This document shows positions 27,577 through 36,611 of a DNA stretch of 64,000 nt, one piece after another. The position numbers and the translations under genes are program-made. Origin of the DNA: Bordetella avium (GTDB taxonomy: Bacteria; Pseudomonadota; Gammaproteobacteria; Burkholderiales; Burkholderiaceae_B). The stretch spans positions 3,224,001 to 3,288,000 of the forward strand of contig NZ_CP139969.1 of assembly GCF_034424645.1 (NCBI RefSeq), given 5' to 3'. Every line of letters starts with the position of its first letter. Within the stretch, counting starts at the first letter, position 1. The notes below the pieces were generated by a model, which saw only the letters and a list, made by a program, of their open reading frames with translations, did no database searches and was not told the DNA's origin.

Positions 27577-30444
27577 TCAGATGTAGGCTTCGATGGGCAG
27601 GCAGGAGCAGACCAGATTACGGTCGCCATAGGCGTTGTCCACCCGCGCAACCGGCGGCCAGTACTTGCCGTCGCGCAGCGACGCCAGGGGATAAGCCGCC
27701 TGCTGACGCGGATAGGCATGGTGCCATTCTTCGGCCAGCAACATCTGCGCCGTATGCGGCGCGTTCTTGAGCACATTGTCTTCGCGGTCACGTTCGCCGC
27801 GCTCGACTTGGGCAACCTCGGCGCGGATGGCGATCATGGCATCGATGAAACGTTCCAGTTCCGCCAGACCCTCAGACTCGGTGGGTTCAACCATCAAGGT
27901 ACCTGCCACCGGGAAGCTCATGGTGGGAGCATGGAAACCATAGTCCATCAGGCGCTTGGCGATATCTTCGGCACTGATGCCGATGCTTTCCTTGAGCGGA
28001 CGGATATCCAGAATGCACTCGTGCGCTACGCGGCCATGACGGCCGGCATAGAGCACCGGATAGTATTCACGCAGACGCGTCGCCACATAGTTGGCATTGA
28101 GAATCGCCACCTCGGTCGCGCGGCGCAGGCCTTCCGCTCCCATCAGCGAGATGTACACGAAAGGAATGGCCAGGATGCCCGCGGAACCGTAGGGCGCGGC
28201 CGACACCGGACCCACCTTGGCTTCGGCATCCAGCTTGCCCTGCTCATTGAGCACACCCGGCAAGTAAGGCGCCAGATGGGCACGGACCGCGACCGGACCG
28301 ACGCCCGGGCCGCCGCCGCCATGCGGAATGCAGAAGGTCTTGTGCAGATTCAGGTGAGAAACGTCAGAGCCGAACTTGCCCGGCTTGGCCACGCCCACCA
28401 TCGCATTCATGTTGGCGCCATCGAGGTAGACCTGACCGCCGGCGGCATGCACCCGCTCGCAGATCTCGGTGACGGTTTCTTCGAACACGCCATGCGTCGA
28501 AGGATAGGTGATCATCAGGGCGGCCAGACGATCCCCGACCTGCTCGATCTTGGCTCGCAGGTCATCCAGATCAACGTTGCCATGGTCGTCCGAGGCCACG
28601 ACCACCACATCCATACCGGCCAATTGCGCAGAGGCCGGATTGGTGCCATGGGCCGACGACGGAATGAGGCAGATATTACGCTGATGCTCGCCGCGCGCCT
28701 GATGGTAGCCGCGGATGGCCAGCAAGCCGGCGTACTCGCCCTGGGCGCCGGAATTCGGTTGCAGACTGATATTGTCGTAGCCGGTGATTTCGCACAGGGC
28801 CGCCGACAGACGCTCGATCAGTTCGCGGTAACCCGCAGTCTGGTCAGCGGGGGCAAAGGGATGAATCAGGGCGAACTCCGGCCAGGTGATGGGAATCATC
28901 TCGGCCGTGGCGTTCAGCTTCATGGTGCAGGAGCCCAGCGGGATCATGCTGCGGTCCAGGGCCAGATCCTTGTCGGCCAGCTTGCGCAGATAGCGCAGCA
29001 TATCGGTTTCGGACTGCACGCTGGAGAAAACCGGATGCGACAGAATCGGGGATGTGCGCACGGTGCCGGCAGGCAGGCCTGCCTCGGGCGCCAGGGTGGC
29101 GGCGTCCAGCGTGATGTCGTCCTTGCCCAGACCGGCGGCAAACACATTGATGAGAGCCTGCAAATCTTCGACGGTGACGGTCTCGTCGATCGAGACGGCC
29201 ACGCGCCCGGCATCCACGCGGCGCAGATTGATGTGCGCGCACTCGGCCGCGCGCAAGACAGCGGGCGTGGCCGGGCCGGTATTGATCAGCAGCGTGTCGA
29301 AATAGCTGTCGTTTTCGACCGTCAAGCCCAGCGCCTGCACATGCTGGCGCAACACACCGGCAAACGTGTGCACGCGCGTAGCGATGCGGCGCAGGCCGGC
29401 CGGGCCGTGCCAGACCGCATACAAGCCAGCCATCACGGCCAGCAGCACTTGGGCCGTGCAGATGTTCGAGGTGGCTTTCTCGCGGCGGATGTGTTGTTCG
29501 CGGGTTTGCAGCGCCAGACGCAGCGCCGGATTGCCCTGGGCATCTTTCGAGACGCCGACCAAACGGCCCGGCATATTGCGCTTGAAGGCATCGCGGCAAG
29601 CCATAAAACCCGCATGCGGGCCACCAAAGCCAAAAGGCACGCCAAAACGCTGAGCCGTGCCAACGGCGATATCGGCGCCCCACTCTCCCGGCGGCGTCAG
29701 CAGCGCCAGTGCGAGCAGATCGGTCGCGCAGGCCACGACCGCGCCCTGAGCGTGAGCGGCTTCGGCCAACTCACGGTAATTCACCACGCCGCCCAGGCTG
29801 TGCGGATATTGCAGCAGCACGCCAAAGCACTCCGGCAGCCCCTGCGACTCGTCGCCCACAAGCACGTCGATCTCCAGCCCCTGGGCACGGGTGCGCACCA
29901 CCTCGATGGTCTGGGGGTGGCAGTGCTGCGAAACAAAAAACACCGCGCTCTTGGACTTGGCGCTGCGGCGCGCCAGCGTCATGGCTTCGGCGGCCGCCGT
30001 GCCTTCGTCGAGCAGCGAAGCATTGGAAATATCCAGGCCGGTCAGATCGGCGACCATGGTCTGGTAATTGAGCAAGGCCTCGAGACGGCCCTGCGAAATC
30101 TCGGGTTGGTAGGGCGTGTAAGCCGTGTACCAAGCCGGGTTTTCCAGCACGTTGCGCAATACGACGTTGGGCGTATGCGTGCCGTAATAACCCTGGCCGA
30201 TGTAGTTGCGAAACACCTTGTTGCGCGCCGCCATCTGTTTCAATTCGGCCAGCACGTCCGGCTCGCTGCGCGCGCCGGGCAGCGCCAGCGGCGCCTGATT
30301 GCGGATGCGGGGAGGAACGACCTCCTCGAGCAAGGCATCCAGGCTGGAGCAGCCTATGGTTGCCAGCATCTTAGCCTGATCCGCTTCGGACGGACCGATA
30401 TGGCGGGGGATGAAGTCGGAGTGGGTGTCTAGGGCGCGCGACAT
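27577..30444 (-). CDS. gcvP: Glycine dehydrogenase (decarboxylating), P protein
   Basis: 955 residues, one-chain form. It decarboxylates glycine and loads the aminomethyl group on the lipoyl arm of GcvH. The opening [17 protein letters not shown], the glycine-rich loop and the PLP lysine in [17 protein letters not shown] are visible. Last gene of gcvT-gcvH-gcvP, 51 nt after gcvH, ending just before a bidirectional terminator. A second open frame of the same length lies on the opposite strand; it is a codon-bias shadow. Confidence 0.97.
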   Translation of the reverse strand: MSRALDTHSDFIPRHIGPSEADQAKMLATIGCSSLDALLEEVVPPRIRNQAPLALPGARSEPDVLAELKQMAARNKVFRNYIGQGYYGTHTPNVVLRNVLENPAWYTAYTPYQPEISQGRLEALLNYQTMVADLTGLDISNASLLDEGTAAAEAMTLARRSAKSKSAVFFVSQHCHPQTIEVVRTRAQGLEIDVLVGDESQGLPECFGVLLQYPHSLGGVVNYRELAEAAHAQGAVVACATDLLALALLTPPGEWGADIAVGTAQRFGVPFGFGGPHAGFMACRDAFKRNMPGRLVGVSKDAQGNPALRLALQTREQHIRREKATSNICTAQVLLAVMAGLYAVWHGPAGLRRIATRVHTFAGVLRQHVQALGLTVENDSYFDTLLINTGPATPAVLRAAECAHINLRRVDAGRVAVSIDETVTVEDLQALINVFAAGLGKDDITLDAATLAPEAGLPAGTVRTSPILSHPVFSSVQSETDMLRYLRKLADKDLALDRSMIPLGSCTMKLNATAEMIPITWPEFALIHPFAPADQTAGYRELIERLSAALCEITGYDNISLQPNSGAQGEYAGLLAIRGYHQARGEHQRNICLIPSSAHGTNPASAQLAGMDVVVVASDDHGNVDLDDLRAKIEQVGDRLAALMITYPSTHGVFEETVTEICERVHAAGGQVYLDGANMNAMVGVAKPGKFGSDVSHLNLHKTFCIPHGGGGPGVGPVAVRAHLAPYLPGVLNEQGKLDAEAKVGPVSAAPYGSAGILAIPFVYISLMGAEGLRRATEVAILNANYVATRLREYYPVLYAGRHGRVAHECILDIRPLKESIGISAEDIAKRLMDYGFHAPTMSFPVAGTLMVEPTESEGLAELERFIDAMIAIRAEVAQVERGERDREDNVLKNAPHTAQMLLAEEWHHAYPRQQAAYPLASLRDGKYWPPVARVDNAYGDRNLVCSCLPIEAYI

Positions 30445-30495
30445 GGTGTTCTCGATAATTCTGGATAAGCGCGGACCGGGGGCCCGCGCAGCCGG

Positions 30496-30873
30496 TCAGC
30501 CGTTGGCGACTGCCTCGTAGCCGGCTGCGTCCAGCAGCTTGTCGGCGTCGGCGGCATTGAGCGGCTTGATCTTGAAGATCCAGGCCGTGAAGGCCGACTC
30601 ATTGATCAGGTTGGGATTGGCTTCCAATTCATCATTGAAGGCGACGATCACGCCATCAACCGGTGCGTAGATATCCGAAGCCGCCTTGACGGACTCGACC
30701 ACGCCGGCGGTTTCGCCCGCCTTGAGGTTGGCGCCAACGCTCACGTCGCCCACGAAAACCAGATCACCCAATTGATCCTGGGCGTTTTCGGTAATGCCAA
30801 CGACGAATACGTCGCCTTCGGCCTTGACCCACTCGTGGGAGGTGGTGTACTTGCGATCGGTAGGCAGACTCAT
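30496..30873 (-). CDS. gcvH: Glycine cleavage system H protein
   Basis: 125 residues. The lipoylated lysine is Lys63 in GVVESVKAASDIYAP. It carries the aminomethyl intermediate between GcvP, GcvT and the lipoamide dehydrogenase. Start: ATG 30873 with AGGAGC 4 nt upstream. The frame is open further but that part has no H-protein similarity and lies in the gcvT-gcvH gap. Confidence 0.97.
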   Translation of the reverse strand: MSLPTDRKYTTSHEWVKAEGDVFVVGITENAQDQLGDLVFVGDVSVGANLKAGETAGVVESVKAASDIYAPVDGVIVAFNDELEANPNLINESAFTAWIFKIKPLNAADADKLLDAAGYEAVANG

Positions 30874-30949
30874 GAGAGCTCCTGAAAAATTCGGGTAAAA
30901 AAGGGAATACGCGCCTTGCGCGCGGAGACGCCGCGCACAAGAGACAAGT

Positions 30950-32050
30950 TTACGAGTGTTCGACGGCTTTGCCGTTACGCACAAAGGGCAATTTGCAGAC
31001 GAGCGCCGGCACCCATTTGCCGCGGATGTCCACCTCGACGGCGCTACCCGGCTGCACATCGAGCGGCAGACGGGCGAAGGCGATGGACACGCCCAAGGTG
31101 GGCGACATGGTGCCGCTGGTGGTCAGGCCCATGCCCTGCGGCGTGCGCACCGCCATGTGCGCGCGCATGACGCCACGCTCGGACAACTTCAGGCCCAGAA
31201 AGGCGCAGGGCGTGGCGAATTGCTCCAGCGCATCGCGGCCGATGAAGCGGCGCTCGGCATCTTTGAGCGACACCGTCCAGGACAGACCAGCCTGATTCGG
31301 CTGAACGAGTTCATCCATATCCTGGCCGTAGAGATTCATGCCCGCCTCCAGACGCAGCGTGTCGCGCGCGCCCAGCCCGCAGGGACGCACACCCTGAGCG
31401 ACCAGATCCTGCCAAAGCGCAACGGCAGCGCTGGCCGGCAGCACAATCTCGAAACCGTCTTCTCCGGTATAGCCCGTGCGGGCCACCAGGGTATCTTCCG
31501 GCAGGATGGCGGCCGTGAACGGGCCAAGCCCCTCGGATGCAGGCTGCCAGGCGGGACGGGCCGCCCAGACCTTGGCGCGGGCATTGGGGCCCTGCACGGC
31601 AATCATGGCCAGATCCCGGCGGGGCGTGATGACGACATCAAAGTTGCCGGCGGCAGCCACGCGCGCCATCCAAGCCATGTCTTTTTCGGCGGTACCGGCA
31701 TTGACGACCACGCGCCAGGAGTCCGGCGCGAAGTAATAAATGATCAGGTCGTCGATCACGCCGCCCTGCGGATTGAGCATGCAGGAGTAAAGGGCTTTGC
31801 CCGGTGTGTTCAGGCGCGCGACATCATTGGCCACCAGATAGCGCAGAAAAGCCGTCGCGTCCGGGCCGGTGATATCGGCGTTCAACATGTGCGAAACGTC
31901 GAACATGCCGGCATCCTGACGCACGGCATGATGCTCTTCCAGTTGCGAGCCATAGGCCAGCGGCATTTCCCAGCCGCCGAAATCGACCATGCGGGCGCCA
32001 GCGGCCAGATGGGTTTCGGCCAGGGGAGTATGTTTCAAAGAGGCGGACAT
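30950..32050 (-). CDS. gcvT: Aminomethyltransferase, T protein
   Basis: 366 residues. It releases ammonia and passes the C1 unit to tetrahydrofolate. Typical sequence: [29 protein letters not shown] and [16 protein letters not shown] 32050 is preceded by GGAG. The longer open frame upstream (to 32389) covers the riboswitch and is not coding. First gene of the operon, under glycine riboswitch control. Confidence 0.97.
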   Translation of the reverse strand: MSASLKHTPLAETHLAAGARMVDFGGWEMPLAYGSQLEEHHAVRQDAGMFDVSHMLNADITGPDATAFLRYLVANDVARLNTPGKALYSCMLNPQGGVIDDLIIYYFAPDSWRVVVNAGTAEKDMAWMARVAAAGNFDVVITPRRDLAMIAVQGPNARAKVWAARPAWQPASEGLGPFTAAILPEDTLVARTGYTGEDGFEIVLPASAAVALWQDLVAQGVRPCGLGARDTLRLEAGMNLYGQDMDELVQPNQAGLSWTVSLKDAERRFIGRDALEQFATPCAFLGLKLSERGVMRAHMAVRTPQGMGLTTSGTMSPTLGVSIAFARLPLDVQPGSAVEVDIRGKWVPALVCKLPFVRNGKAVEHS

Positions 32051-32125
32051 GCGAGGGCGCTCCAGTGGCATAGAAAATGCCGGCCCCAGGGATGCGGAAA
32101 ACGCCCGGTAGCCGGTCGGGATTCC

Positions 32126-32342
32126 GCCCCTCTGTCCTTTTGCCTGAGAGTTGCCCCGCAGCCATCGCGGGTTTGCACCTTCGGCGCCTGGGCTGGCCGC
32201 GTCGCGGCGCCAGGTCTCTCCAGAGTGCTGTGACAGCCCGCCGCGAAACAGCAGGCCGAGCAATGCGCGGTATGGGTTACCTGAGCGATTCCGGGCGAAT
32301 TGCGCCTTCGGCGGCGGGCCTATGGCCCGCTCTCTCCCGCGA
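32126..32342 (-). promoter_or_regulatory. Tandem glycine riboswitch upstream of gcvT
   Basis: Read on the minus strand two glycine aptamers follow each other. Aptamer 1 (about 32340-32268) has GCGGGAGAGAGCGG, GCCGCCGAAGG and CTCAGGTAACC. Aptamer 2 (about 32226-32128) has TGGAGAGACC, GCGCCGAAGGTGCAA and CTCTCAGGCAAAAGGACAGA. These are the conserved cores of the class. Known: the switch turns on gcv expression when glycine is abundant. The linker of roughly 40 nt between the aptamers is longer than usual. Confidence 0.93.
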
Positions 32343-32361
32343 CATGCATGACAGCGTGCGA

Positions 32362-32389
32362 AGCATACAACGAAAGCGGGGGCAGGCAA
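32362..32389 (-). promoter_or_regulatory. Sigma70 promoter of the gcv operon
   Basis: TTGCCT (minus strand, 32384-32389) and TATGCT (32362-32367) with a 16-nt spacer lie about 20 nt before the first aptamer, so transcription would start right at the riboswitch. The promoter sits in the narrow gap after the stop of the upstream alcohol dehydrogenase gene (32408). Confidence 0.65.
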
Positions 32390-32407
32390 AACCCCGGCGC
32401 GCGCGCC

Positions 32408-33463
32408 TCAGGGGGTCATGATGACGCGCCCGACGACACGCCCGGCCTCAAGATCACGCAAAGCCTCGCCCAACGCACTCATGCCGCAGGTGGCCACGGG
32501 GATAAGCTCCAGGCGCTCACGCGCGACCAAGGCCACCAACTCCCGCAACTCGGGGAGCGACCCCACATAACTGCCCTGGATGGTGATGGACTTGATGGGG
32601 ATGAGCGGCAGCGGCCAGGGTGCGGCGCCGCCGAACAAACCGACCAGCACCAGCCGGCCGCCCTTGGTCAGAAGATCAAACCCCAGGGCGGCGGACGCCG
32701 GATTGGCCACCAAATCCAGCACCGCGCGCACCGGACCGCCCACCGCATCGCGGATAGCCTGCGCCGCATCGGGCCGTGTTGGATCGATGGCGGCCAGCGC
32801 GCCCGCCTGCAACGCTGCCTCGCGCTTGGCAGGATCAAGCTCGACCATGACCGCGCCGGGCAGACCCAGCGCCTGCAGCAGTTTCAGGCACATCAAGCCC
32901 AGGCCGCCTGCCCCCACCACCACAATGGGGCCGCGCGCCAGGACGTCCTCGCCAATCTTGCGCAAGGCAGAAAAGCAGGTCAGCCCCGAGCAGGCCAGCG
33001 GAGCGGCCCGCACCGGGTCTAGCCCATGCAGATCCACCAAATAGCGCGGATCGGGAACCACGATGTAATCCGCATACCCCCCCGCCCGGTTAATGCCTAT
33101 CGTGCGCGGCGTCAGGCATAGATTCTCCCGCCCTTCCCGGCAGACCTCACACTCGCCGCAGCCGACCCAGGGGTAGATCAAGCGCAAGGCGCCCACCGGC
33201 ACCTCGCCGGCGTCCTCGCCAACCGCCTCGACCATCCCCACGGTTTCATGGCCCATGGTCAGAGGCAGCGTCACGCCACGCTCTTTCAGGGACAGCGTGC
33301 GGCCATGCCCCAGATCATAGCCACCATGCCAAAGGTGCAAATCCGTGTGGCATACCCCTGCCGCGCGCACACGCAGCAGGACCTCGCGGCCTCGCGGCAC
33401 CGGCGTGGGCGATTCTGCGGCGACCAGGGGCTGGCCGAACTCTGTCACTTGCATGCTTTTCAT
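32408..33463 (-). CDS. Zinc-dependent alcohol dehydrogenase (MDR family)
   Basis: 351 residues. Catalytic zinc site GVCHTDLHLWHGGYD and GHETVG; structural zinc cysteines in CGECEVCREGRENLC; NAD(P)-binding VVVGAGGLGLMCLK. It oxidises an alcohol or reduces an aldehyde of unknown identity. Start: ATG 33463 with AGGAGA; it overlaps the stop of the upstream iron-type dehydrogenase gene (ATGA). It is the last gene of the operon. Having a second, unrelated alcohol dehydrogenase right beside it suggests two alcohol/aldehyde steps in one pathway. Confidence 0.92.
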   Translation of the reverse strand: MKSMQVTEFGQPLVAAESPTPVPRGREVLLRVRAAGVCHTDLHLWHGGYDLGHGRTLSLKERGVTLPLTMGHETVGMVEAVGEDAGEVPVGALRLIYPWVGCGECEVCREGRENLCLTPRTIGINRAGGYADYIVVPDPRYLVDLHGLDPVRAAPLACSGLTCFSALRKIGEDVLARGPIVVVGAGGLGLMCLKLLQALGLPGAVMVELDPAKREAALQAGALAAIDPTRPDAAQAIRDAVGGPVRAVLDLVANPASAALGFDLLTKGGRLVLVGLFGGAAPWPLPLIPIKSITIQGSYVGSLPELRELVALVARERLELIPVATCGMSALGEALRDLEAGRVVGRVIMTP

Positions 33464-34557
33464 TGATTGTCTCCTGCGCTGCTTGCGCATCCATCCTCTG
33501 CCGTCGCCCAGGCCTGCGCCACGTCAAGCGCCGCGCGCAAACGCGCAGGCGTGAGGGCAGGCACGAGATGCCGGCTGTAATCCGTCGCGAGCGTGGCCTC
33601 GATCAGCCTTCGCCACTGCGCCTCGTTCAGTTCTCGCTGCAAACCCAAAGCCGCCAGGCAATCGGGCAGGCCTACCGCTCGCATCAAACCAAGCACCGGG
33701 CCGGCTTCAGCGGCAGGGCAGCCCATGGCCGCCATCTGGACCAGGGTGCCAAAGGCCACCAGTTCGCCATGCAGACGCACCGCCAGCTCAGGCACGGTGG
33801 TCAAGCCCCGGATGAGCGCATGCGCCAAGGACAGGCCACCGCTTTCGAAGCCCAGGCCCGAAAGCAAGACCGTGGCTTCGACCACGGCCTCGACATCGGC
33901 GCCGCCACGCTGCGCGCGCACTGCCTGCATCGCCGGCACCCCTCGCGCCAGCAACACCTCCAGGCACAAACGGGCCAGACCTTGGGCGGTATCCGTGGCG
34001 CGATAGCCATAAGCATTCCGCCCGCCCGCCGCGACGCAGGCGCGCACCTCAAAAGCCTTGCTCAGGGCATCGCCGATCCCGGCAGCGAACAAATGCGCTG
34101 GCGCTCGCACAATGACGTCGGTGTCCACAACCACGGCATCCGGATTGCGACGCAGCTTGTCCACACCGGCCACCGCGTGCTCGGCGTCATAACGCACTAT
34201 CAATCGGCTGGTCGGCGCGTCACTCGACGCGGCGCTGGGACAGACCACGATGGGCAGGCCCCGCTCTCGCGCCACTCCCTTGGCGGCGTCGATCGTTTTG
34301 CCCCCGCCAAAGGCCAGCAGGCAATCCCTGTCCGGCGGCACGGCGGCCGCCAGCGCCGCGATAGTCTCGCTGCTGCACTCGCCCGCAAAGGGCAGGCGCG
34401 GCATGTCGGCCATCAGCACTGCTGCAAGCGGCGCGACGGCGGGGTCCACGACGACGGTAGGGCGCGACCAGCCCAGTTCCGCCAGCAGTTCCCCAAGATG
34501 CGCCAAGGCCCCAGGGCCCTGCACATAACGCCCCGGAAAGCCCATCCCGGCGATCAC
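33460..34557 (-). CDS. Iron-containing (glycerol dehydrogenase-like) alcohol dehydrogenase
   Basis: 365 residues. NAD-binding GGGKTIDAAKGVA. Presumed metal ligands are the Asp in AAGIGDALSKAFE, the His in SLAHALIRG and the His in RLHGELVAFG, the glycerol dehydrogenase pattern. Oxidises a polyol or hydroxy compound; the substrate is not predictable. Start: a GTG at 34557 overlaps the TGA of the SDR gene; the longer ATG frame to 34635 lies wholly inside the SDR gene. Overlaps at both ends show translational coupling. Confidence 0.87.
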   Translation of the reverse strand: MIAGMGFPGRYVQGPGALAHLGELLAELGWSRPTVVVDPAVAPLAAVLMADMPRLPFAGECSSETIAALAAAVPPDRDCLLAFGGGKTIDAAKGVARERGLPIVVCPSAASSDAPTSRLIVRYDAEHAVAGVDKLRRNPDAVVVDTDVIVRAPAHLFAAGIGDALSKAFEVRACVAAGGRNAYGYRATDTAQGLARLCLEVLLARGVPAMQAVRAQRGGADVEAVVEATVLLSGLGFESGGLSLAHALIRGLTTVPELAVRLHGELVAFGTLVQMAAMGCPAAEAGPVLGLMRAVGLPDCLAALGLQRELNEAQWRRLIEATLATDYSRHLVPALTPARLRAALDVAQAWATAEDGCASSAGDNQ

Positions 34558-35321
34558 GACATCACCCAGCCACCAGCCACGTCTATCACCTGCCCGGTTA
34601 CGAAGGACGCCTGTGCAGAGGTCAGATACAGGCAAGTGTCCGCCACCTCGGCGGGCCGGCCCAGACGCCGCAGGGGCGTGCGGGCCACGACCTCGTCGTT
34701 GACGCCATCAGCCACACCGCGCACCAGCGGCGTATCGATGCGTCCCGGAGCCAGGGCATTGACGGTAATGCCGTGCGGCCCCAGCTCTCCGGCCAGATGG
34801 CGGGTCAGGCCGGCAATGCCCGCCTTGGTGGCGCTGTAATGCGCGGCCACCATGTCCAGATACACCTTGCCAGCTACCGATGACATCAACACGATGCGCC
34901 CAAACCCGCGCTGAATCATGCTGCCCGCCAGCAGATGGGAAAAATAAAAGGCGCTGTCCAGATTGACAGCCACCACCCGGCGCCACTCGGTCGGGTCCAT
35001 CTCGTGCACGGGGGCCGGCCGCCCGGCATGCTTGGGGGAAATTCCCGCGTTGCAGACCAGCGTATCGGGCATGCCCAAGGTCTCGCTCAGGCTTGCGACA
35101 GCCCGGCGACAGGCCTCGAAATCGCCCACATCGGCCGCCGCGAAGGCGGCGCGCACCCCTTGCGCCTGCAACTCGGCGGCCTGCCTCAGGCCCGCCTCTT
35201 CATCCAGATCGACCACCCCGACCGCCGCGCCGCGCTCGGCGTAGGCGGCCACGATGGCCTGGCCGATGCCGCGCAGGCCGCCGGTCACCAATACAACACG
35301 CCCTTCGTGATCCTGCTGCAT
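34554..35321 (-). CDS. Short-chain dehydrogenase/reductase (FabG-like)
   Basis: 255 residues. Cofactor site TGGLRGIG, NAG motif, catalytic YSATKAG with the serines of MSSVAGKVYLD, and the C-terminal substrate-loop ending GGWVMS. Classical SDR with the acidic residue VDLDEE after beta-2, which favours NAD(H). ATG 35321 lies 13 nt after the cupin stop. Part of a catabolic operon with two alcohol dehydrogenases; it probably oxidises a secondary hydroxyl in the same route. Confidence 0.9.
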   Translation of the reverse strand: MQQDHEGRVVLVTGGLRGIGQAIVAAYAERGAAVGVVDLDEEAGLRQAAELQAQGVRAAFAAADVGDFEACRRAVASLSETLGMPDTLVCNAGISPKHAGRPAPVHEMDPTEWRRVVAVNLDSAFYFSHLLAGSMIQRGFGRIVLMSSVAGKVYLDMVAAHYSATKAGIAGLTRHLAGELGPHGITVNALAPGRIDTPLVRGVADGVNDEVVARTPLRRLGRPAEVADTCLYLTSAQASFVTGQVIDVAGGWVMS

Positions 35322-35334
35322 GGCGGGCCCCGGC

Positions 35335-35874
35335 TCAGCGGATGAACTGCTTGACGTAGTCATCGGGAAGACCGAGCGAACGATAGTGCTTGCGGGCCGT
35401 CTCGATTTTGGTGAATACATCTTCGTAGCCCTGCGCCACGCCTTCCGGGTCCACATAGGTGTAGCCGCCGGTAACGTGGAACCAGGTAATCATTTCGGGC
35501 ACATCCTCGGGCACGAAAAGCGTATGCGTTTCGCCTGCCGGCTCGAAGGCGTAGCCGCCCTGCTCCGCGACCCAATCATGCTCCAGGTAATACCAGCGCC
35601 CTTTGAGCACCATCGCATGGACCGGGCCGGTATGGCGATGGCGCGACACGACGCCGCTGCCGCGCACGCGCAACAGATTGATGTAATAGCCCTGGCTAGC
35701 GCTGAACAACAAAGGCTTGAAAGAGACGGTCGCCGAAGAAGGCACCCAGAGATTGTCGTCGGCCAACCAGTCTGTCGCGACGCCGGGATGCACGAGGTCG
35801 CGCATCATATCGGGCGCTTGCGGCAGGCGATAGGCGATGGCCTGCTCATCGGGTCGATGGATGTTTCCGCTCAT
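35335..35874 (-). CDS. Cupin protein related to 2,4'-dihydroxyacetophenone dioxygenase
   Basis: 179 residues, one cupin barrel. Metal ligands are likely in VVSRHRHTGPVHAMVLKGRW (HxH plus His) and the second cupin motif FEPAGETHTLFVPED. The overall layout, with WVPSSATVSFKPLLF before the barrel, recalls the 2,4'-dihydroxyacetophenone dioxygenase family, in which an Fe-cupin cleaves the C-C bond of a hydroxy-ketone. Start: ATG 35874 with AAGGAGAT. Function here is inferred from similarity; it could also be an isomerase-type cupin. Confidence 0.72.
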   Translation of the reverse strand: MSGNIHRPDEQAIAYRLPQAPDMMRDLVHPGVATDWLADDNLWVPSSATVSFKPLLFSASQGYYINLLRVRGSGVVSRHRHTGPVHAMVLKGRWYYLEHDWVAEQGGYAFEPAGETHTLFVPEDVPEMITWFHVTGGYTYVDPEGVAQGYEDVFTKIETARKHYRSLGLPDDYVKQFIR

Positions 35875-35906
35875 GATGAATATCTCCTTGCGCGTCTGCG
35901 CAGTGT

Positions 35907-36611
35907 TCAATGGCCCAGATAGGCGCGCCGCACATGCGGGCTGTTCAACAATTCCTCGCCGCTGCCCGACAGGGCGATACGGCCGTTTTCCAACACATAG
36001 CCCATGTCGGCCAGCTTCAGCGTGTGGTAGACGTTCTGCTCGACGAGCAGCACGGTGATGCCCTGGCGCACGACATCGCGAATCACCGCAAACATCTGCT
36101 CGACCAGGAGCGGAGACAGGCCCAGCGAAGGCTCATCGAAAATCAACAGCCTGGGGCAGGCCATCATGCCGCGCGCGATGGCCACCATCTGCTGTTCGCC
36201 GCCAGACAGCGACCCCGCGAATTGGTCCAGACGTTCGCGCACACGCGGAAACAGCGTCAACACCTCTTCCAGACGCTCCTGCGCAACCGGCCTGGCGCTA
36301 CGCTTGTAAGCCCCCATCAGCAGGTTGTCGCGCACCGTCAGGAAAGGGAAAAGCTGCCGCCCCTCCGGAATCATGGTGATGCCGCGCTCAACGATCTGAT
36401 GCGGCGTTTCACCGGCAATCTGGCGGCCCTCGAACTCAATGGTGCCCGCCGACGGACGAATCAAGCCGCACAGCGTCTTAAGCGTGGTGGTCTTGCCCGC
36501 GCCATTCGCGCCGATAAGCGTGACCACCTTGCCCTCGGGCACATCCAGGGAGATGCCCTGCAACACCTCGCTCTTGCCGTAACCGGCGGAAAGATCACGA
36601 ATTTTGAGCAT
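35907..36611 (-). CDS. Branched-chain amino acid-type ABC transporter ATPase (LivF)
   Basis: 234 residues, LivF length. Walker A GANGAGKTT, signature LSGGEQQMVAIA, Walker B RLLIFDEPSLGLS. It forms a heterodimer with the ATPase half fused to the LivM permease encoded just upstream. It overlaps that gene by 17 nt. Transporters of this class carry branched-chain amino acids but also amides, urea and aromatic acids. Confidence 0.93.
   Translation of the reverse strand: MLKIRDLSAGYGKSEVLQGISLDVPEGKVVTLIGANGAGKTTTLKTLCGLIRPSAGTIEFEGRQIAGETPHQIVERGITMIPEGRQLFPFLTVRDNLLMGAYKRSARPVAQERLEEVLTLFPRVRERLDQFAGSLSGGEQQMVAIARGMMACPRLLIFDEPSLGLSPLLVEQMFAVIRDVVRQGITVLLVEQNVYHTLKLADMGYVLENGRIALSGSGEELLNSPHVRRAYLGH

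Noticed and set aside
27565-30432. 955-residue plus-strand open frame covering the whole of gcvP
   Set aside because: It is the antisense shadow of a clear, full-length gcvP in a GC-rich genome. Its translation is rich in His, Gln, Arg and Gly with no domain and no ribosome-binding site.
32051-32389. N-terminal extension of gcvT by about 113 residues
   Set aside because: The stretch matches the glycine riboswitch and promoter, and T proteins start at the [12 protein letters not shown] position.
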